DNA of 64,000 nucleotides, from NCBI RefSeq assembly GCF_025717045.1, contig NZ_JAOVZN010000007.1, positions 186,001-250,000 on the forward strand, read 5' to 3'. The stretch comes from Flavobacterium sp. SH_e. GTDB taxonomy: Bacteria > Bacteroidota > Bacteroidia > Flavobacteriales > Flavobacteriaceae. The notes under the pieces are model-generated. The model was not told where the DNA came from. It searched no databases and saw nothing but the letters and a program-made list of their open reading frames with translations. Numbering within the stretch: the stretch's first letter is position 1; every line of letters begins with the position of its first letter. Of this stretch, positions 61,801-64,000 are shown in pieces. The position numbers were made by a program, and so were the translations under genes.

Positions 61801-62708
61801 CCTGCTTTACTAAAACCTAATCCAGATAAAAAGCTTTCATCTTTTGTTCCGTCGGCGTTTAAACGAATAATCCGATTGGCGGGACCACCATTAAAACTTG
61901 TAAAATTTCCACCTAGAATGATTTTATTATCCGATTGCAAAACGATAGCATTTACGTCATCATCAAATCCGCTTCCAATATTAAAACTGGCGTCAAAACT
62001 TCCGTTAGAATTCAAACGTATAATTCTATTTGTCTGAGTTCCATTGAAAGAAACAAAGTTGCCTGTAAGAATTATTTTTTCATCAGAAGTAATCTTTGCA
62101 TGTGTAATATTTAATAGTGATCCACTACCAGTAGAAAATGAAGTATCGAGTGTTCCATTTGGAAATAAACGTGCCACTCTATTCACCGTAACATTTGTAT
62201 ATTTTGTAAAACTTCCAACGATAATTATCTTTCCGTCAGATTGCAATGCAATATCATAAATAATTCCAGTTGTAGCTCCGACTGATGTATTGAAAGTAGG
62301 ATCATAAGTTCCATCTTGATTTAAACGAATTATTCTTCCAGCTTTTATTCCATTATAACTCGTAAAGTTTCCGGCTAAAATAATTTTACCGTCTTCCTGT
62401 AAATAGGAGGCATAAATTTTGCCATTAAAACCAGTGCCTGTATTAAATGTGTCGTCTATTGATCCGTCAGGAAATAATCGCGTAATATAAGAGACTGGAT
62501 GCCCATTTAAACTTGAATAATCACCGCCAACAATTAAATTGCCGTCTTTCTGTAAAAGGAGAGTTCTAACGGGATCACTAAAACCATCTCCATTTTGTCC
62601 ATCATCAATCACATTAAAACTATTATCCAGCTTTCCTTGTTGTGCTAATATCTTATTGCCCGCTAATGAAGGAAGTAGAATTAGGAAGCAGAGTAACTTT
62701 TTAATCAA
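58851..62708 (-). CDS. Secreted delta-60 repeat protein with shared T9SS C-terminal module
   Basis: With the TTG at 62708 the product is about 1,285 residues and begins with a normal signal peptide (LIKKLLCFLILLPSLAGNKILAQ). An in-frame TTG at 62783 would add 25 residues that spoil this signal. About 14 delta-60-type repeats of 54-56 residues follow (ALQSDGKIIVGG-type core; RLNSDGSFD-type end), a predicted beta-propeller-like or solenoid array. The last about 450 residues resemble the ends of the flanking two genes (YDLTYWSSPV, GNPYPSAI, STSKKVIF). Delta-60 repeat proteins are large, exported and of unknown function; binding at the surface is likely. Confidence 0.88.
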   Translation of the reverse strand: MIKKLLCFLILLPSLAGNKILAQQGKLDNSFNVIDDGQNGDGFSDPVRTLLLQKDGNLIVGGDYSSLNGHPVSYITRLFPDGSIDDTFNTGTGFNGKIYASYLQEDGKIILAGNFTSYNGIKAGRIIRLNQDGTYDPTFNTSVGATTGIIYDIALQSDGKIIIVGSFTKYTNVTVNRVARLFPNGTLDTSFSTGSGSLLNITHAKITSDEKIILTGNFVSFNGTQTNRIIRLNSNGSFDASFNIGSGFDDDVNAIVLQSDNKIILGGNFTSFNGGPANRIIRLNADGTKDESFLSGLGFSKAGVQVMKINSNGDLMVGGSFTGFYNSVEVNRLVFLNADGTLKSDFDIGSGPGSASVLSLEFDEEGNWFIGGSFSVFNGQNQGRLAKIDNNGEHDIAYLSSGIGFDNSVLSILPLSNKKIIVGGNFNKFNNAPVSKITCLLEDGSLDASFNVGNSGADNLVKAVALQDDGKIIVGGKFKKYNNIIHNRIVRIFADGQIDDSFNAGEGFDEQVYTIAIQPDQKIIVAGKFAKYNGSKENANKIVRLLPDGSKDLQFNIGSGADDIIESAVIQSDGKILLGGHFKNFNGLSFAGLVRLNYDGSIDQSFNIGNGFDKYVYAIALQSDQKIIVGGSFLTFNDISQKRITRLNSDGGLDTTFDSGSGFSKGDVRTILIQPDDRILLGGAFSGTYKNVKCSKLMRLLPSGICDESFTAPLNNTLCAMKFSEDYRLIIGGNFNSVNGISKHRIARLKLCVNTTIWNGTSWSNGFPSAGKDVYFKENFPNLTTTNACGCNIDQGKTVTLLEKNALGIEFAYTGSGTLVLEDSASLYQSDDDMVNTGIIHLKRKTKSVIRYDLTYWSSPVNNQKMIDFSPNTLFDKFYWYDPYTRWNINYNGTMVMVPGQGYNIRAPQNFSITERSIFEGVFKGVPNNGKIEVEFIKENGAYLIGNPYPSAISADEFLKQNSQKIKGGLYFWTHNTPPANYHYSRDDFAVYSLLGGVGTTPALNSGVSNDAPDGTIASGQAFFVQNNMVGFVEFNNSMRISGRNGAFFKPSKNLKTQDEVGKQRFWLNLKNDEMAFKQILLGYAKGASNGLDLNYDANYLSSDQVVDFYSIVDDKRLVIQGKAWPFTENDSIVLGYKSTVKGSLKLELDHEDEFFDRIIIFLVDKTLNKLHNLSESAYQFDSDIGTFNNRFLIIYANNTLGNKAPEKNLNDLILSVKNRTIEIESFKENFKEIAVFDISGNQLYRKENLETNKFSIQNLFSSHQVLLVKVFFENGNSTSKKVIF
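60460..62600 (-). repeat. About 14 delta-60 repeats in the coding sequence
   Basis: Each unit is about 165 bp and encodes a 54-56-residue motif built around QxDGKIIVGGNF and RLxxDGSxDxSFN. The units are more diverged from each other than the 95-residue repeats of the neighbour, indicating older duplication. Confidence 0.85.
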
Positions 62709-62810
62709 AACAATATAATTAAAGTTAATATTTGTAAGAATTAAACTAAAATTAAAAAGTCTTAATAGTTTGCACAATACCAAGATTTAGGGATATTTCA
62801 ATCATAAAAA

Positions 62811-62837
62811 AAGCCCATTCTTTTTTAGAATGGGCTT
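62811..62837 (-). terminator. Terminator of the window-edge T9SS gene
   Basis: AAGCCCATTC pairs with GAATGGGCTT around a 7-nt loop. On the minus strand a T-run follows, 22 bp past the stop at 62860. Confidence 0.87.
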
Positions 62838-62859
62838 CAAAAAATATATTTAAAATTTA

Positions 62860-64000
62860 CTATTTCAAGTTCGAAAAAATAGCTTTTTTAGTAAATGTAT
62901 ATCCATTTTCTAAAGTCACCTTTACTAAGATTACTTGATCAGTAGAATGTAAATTTGCAATCTGTAATTCTGATGCGTTCACTTTGTTTTTGCTGTATAA
63001 CAATTGTGCTCCAATATTATAGATATTTACTTCTTTTATTGTTTCTTGAGAAGAAGTTATTTTTACTACTTGATTTTTTACAGAAACTAAAACGCTGTTT
63101 TCAAGATTTTCAAACTCTTCATTTCCTAAAGTTTTATTGGTATACTTAAGCGTAAAACGATCTGTAAAAGTTCCAATAGCTGTATTGAAAGTATAATTTC
63201 CTGCGCGAAGATCGGTTACCGTTCCAGTTGTCTTGTCCTCCAAGTAAACTTCTTGGGTATCAAAGAATCCGTCTGCCTGGTCAATTGCGATTGTCATATC
63301 TCCCGCAATGGCCGATTTGTACCCCAGCGGAATCACTTCGGTATTGTCAAATGGAAGCGCGCGTCCCTGGATCGTCAGTTTCTTTGTTCCGTTGATGGTG
63401 TAGAAGTCAACATAAGAATTTGATCCCATCGTTGCCGCATCGTAGTTGACGTCAATATCGTTTGTTGCTCCCTGCGCATAGCCAAGCAGAACCTGTTTGT
63501 AGGCCCCTTCGGTATTGCTCAGAGTCATCCAAAGGCGGTTCTTATCCACACCTTCTGTTTTTGCTGTTTTGTAGAACTGTGTGTTATTGCCGTCCACACG
63601 CATTACATTGGTAAAGTTCAGAGTCGCAGTGGTCGGCTTGCAGATGAATCCCTGTCCCGCCGCAATGTATCCCTGGAACTGCTGTCCGTCAAGCTCCGCT
63701 CCTCCGGCACCTCCCAAAAGGTTGAAGACTGCAAAATCTGCACTGGCGTAAGTGTACACATTGCTTCCGGCCTGTTTTGTCGGAGTCGAGTTATGCGTCC
63801 ATAAATATAGCGCGCCTAAATCGGTATTGGCATTTATTAGAGCCACTGCATCAATAGCTGAAGGATAAGGGTTACCCACAAGGTTCCATTTCCCTTGAGA
63901 AACCGTCGCCGGTATATCTCCGTTGTTTGGAATTCCTGTAAACAGTCCTGTGAAAACTGAAGGACTGTTGATGTCAAAAGTCTGAGGAGCTCTTATGCTG
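62860..64000 (-). CDS. T9SS-exported protein, N-terminus outside window
   Basis: The frame is open from the window edge to the stop at 62860, about 380 residues; the GTG at 63879 is only an internal Val. Visible are IRAPQTFDINSPSVF, FTGIPNNGDIP, GNPYPSAI, LWTHNSTP, YTYASADFAVFNLLGG, AAGQGFI and MRVDGNNTQFYK, followed by a sorting domain that ends KKAIFSNLK. This is the same C-terminal module as in the two previous genes, so an unseen N-terminal part probably carries the specific repeats. GC content rises from about 27% near the 3' end to about 50% above 63200, unlike its neighbours. Confidence 0.85.
   Translation of the reverse strand, partial: SIRAPQTFDINSPSVFTGLFTGIPNNGDIPATVSQGKWNLVGNPYPSAIDAVALINANTDLGALYLWTHNSTPTKQAGSNVYTYASADFAVFNLLGGAGGAELDGQQFQGYIAAGQGFICKPTTATLNFTNVMRVDGNNTQFYKTAKTEGVDKNRLWMTLSNTEGAYKQVLLGYAQGATNDIDVNYDAATMGSNSYVDFYTINGTKKLTIQGRALPFDNTEVIPLGYKSAIAGDMTIAIDQADGFFDTQEVYLEDKTTGTVTDLRAGNYTFNTAIGTFTDRFTLKYTNKTLGNEEFENLENSVLVSVKNQVVKITSSQETIKEVNIYNIGAQLLYSKNKVNASELQIANLHSTDQVILVKVTLENGYTFTKKAIFSNLK

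Noticed and set aside
62860..63879. A complete gene starting at the GTG at 63879
   Set aside because: The frame stays open to the window edge and encodes the upstream part of the shared module (IRAPQ, GIPNNG), so this Val codon is internal.

Overview
The window is chromosomal DNA from a Flavobacterium-like member of the Bacteroidota, possibly close to F. johnsoniae, though the species cannot be fixed from sequence alone. Several signs agree. The DNA is AT-rich. Many genes have the Bacteroidota -7 box TAnnTTTG and no strong Shine-Dalgarno sequence. There is a SusC/SusD polysaccharide utilization locus (PUL). Secreted proteins carry type IX secretion (T9SS) C-terminal domains. No tRNA, rRNA, transposase, prophage or CRISPR array was seen.

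Layout. 1-2,700: housekeeping genes (end of an unknown gene, pheS, a small conserved gene, a CvpA-family gene). 2,700-2,985: nested palindromes. 2,991-28,504: a 12-gene PUL, all on the minus strand, read from right to left as SusC, SusD, a SusE-position lipoprotein, GH2, GH31, GH97, GH3, GH39, GH3, BACON-GH5, a CE20-like acetylesterase and GH95. This set fits degradation of acetylated, side-chain-rich xyloglucan: GH5 cuts the backbone, GH31 removes xylose, GH2 galactose, GH95 fucose or L-galactose, the esterase removes acetyl groups, and the GH3 enzymes finish the glucan. Divergent from it are two tandem NUDIX-fold regulators (29,085-30,558) with degenerate Nudix boxes. The 560-bp spacer between them and SusC holds repeated CTTGTAGTCA-type half sites that may be their operators. 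Palindromic and inverted-repeat elements lie in many of the gaps between PUL enzyme genes.

30,721-51,516 is mixed core and accessory sequence: lepA; an outer-membrane barrel gene; a three-gene cassette (Lgt-like membrane protein, Tes-like radical SAM enzyme, tiny membrane protein); a WYL regulator; two DinB-fold genes; thiL; an overlapping TPR-histidine kinase/LuxR-type regulator pair; a LytTR regulator whose receiver has Glu at the phospho-acceptor position; glyS; a ComF-family gene; a reprolysin-like T9SS metalloprotease; ribF; a small membrane protein; and a cupin_8/JmjC-like gene.

51,564-64,000 holds three tandem minus-strand genes for very large secreted proteins that share a C-terminal module of about 450 residues. 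One has a glycine-rich head and 13 repeats of about 95 residues, one has about 14 delta-60 repeats, and one runs off the window. The last shows a sharp rise in GC inside the shared module.

The most novel candidates are the radical SAM/Lgt-like cassette at 33,419-35,746, the paired NUDIX regulators with their putative operators, the atypical GH95 and GH97 active-site signatures, and the mosaic adhesin cluster.
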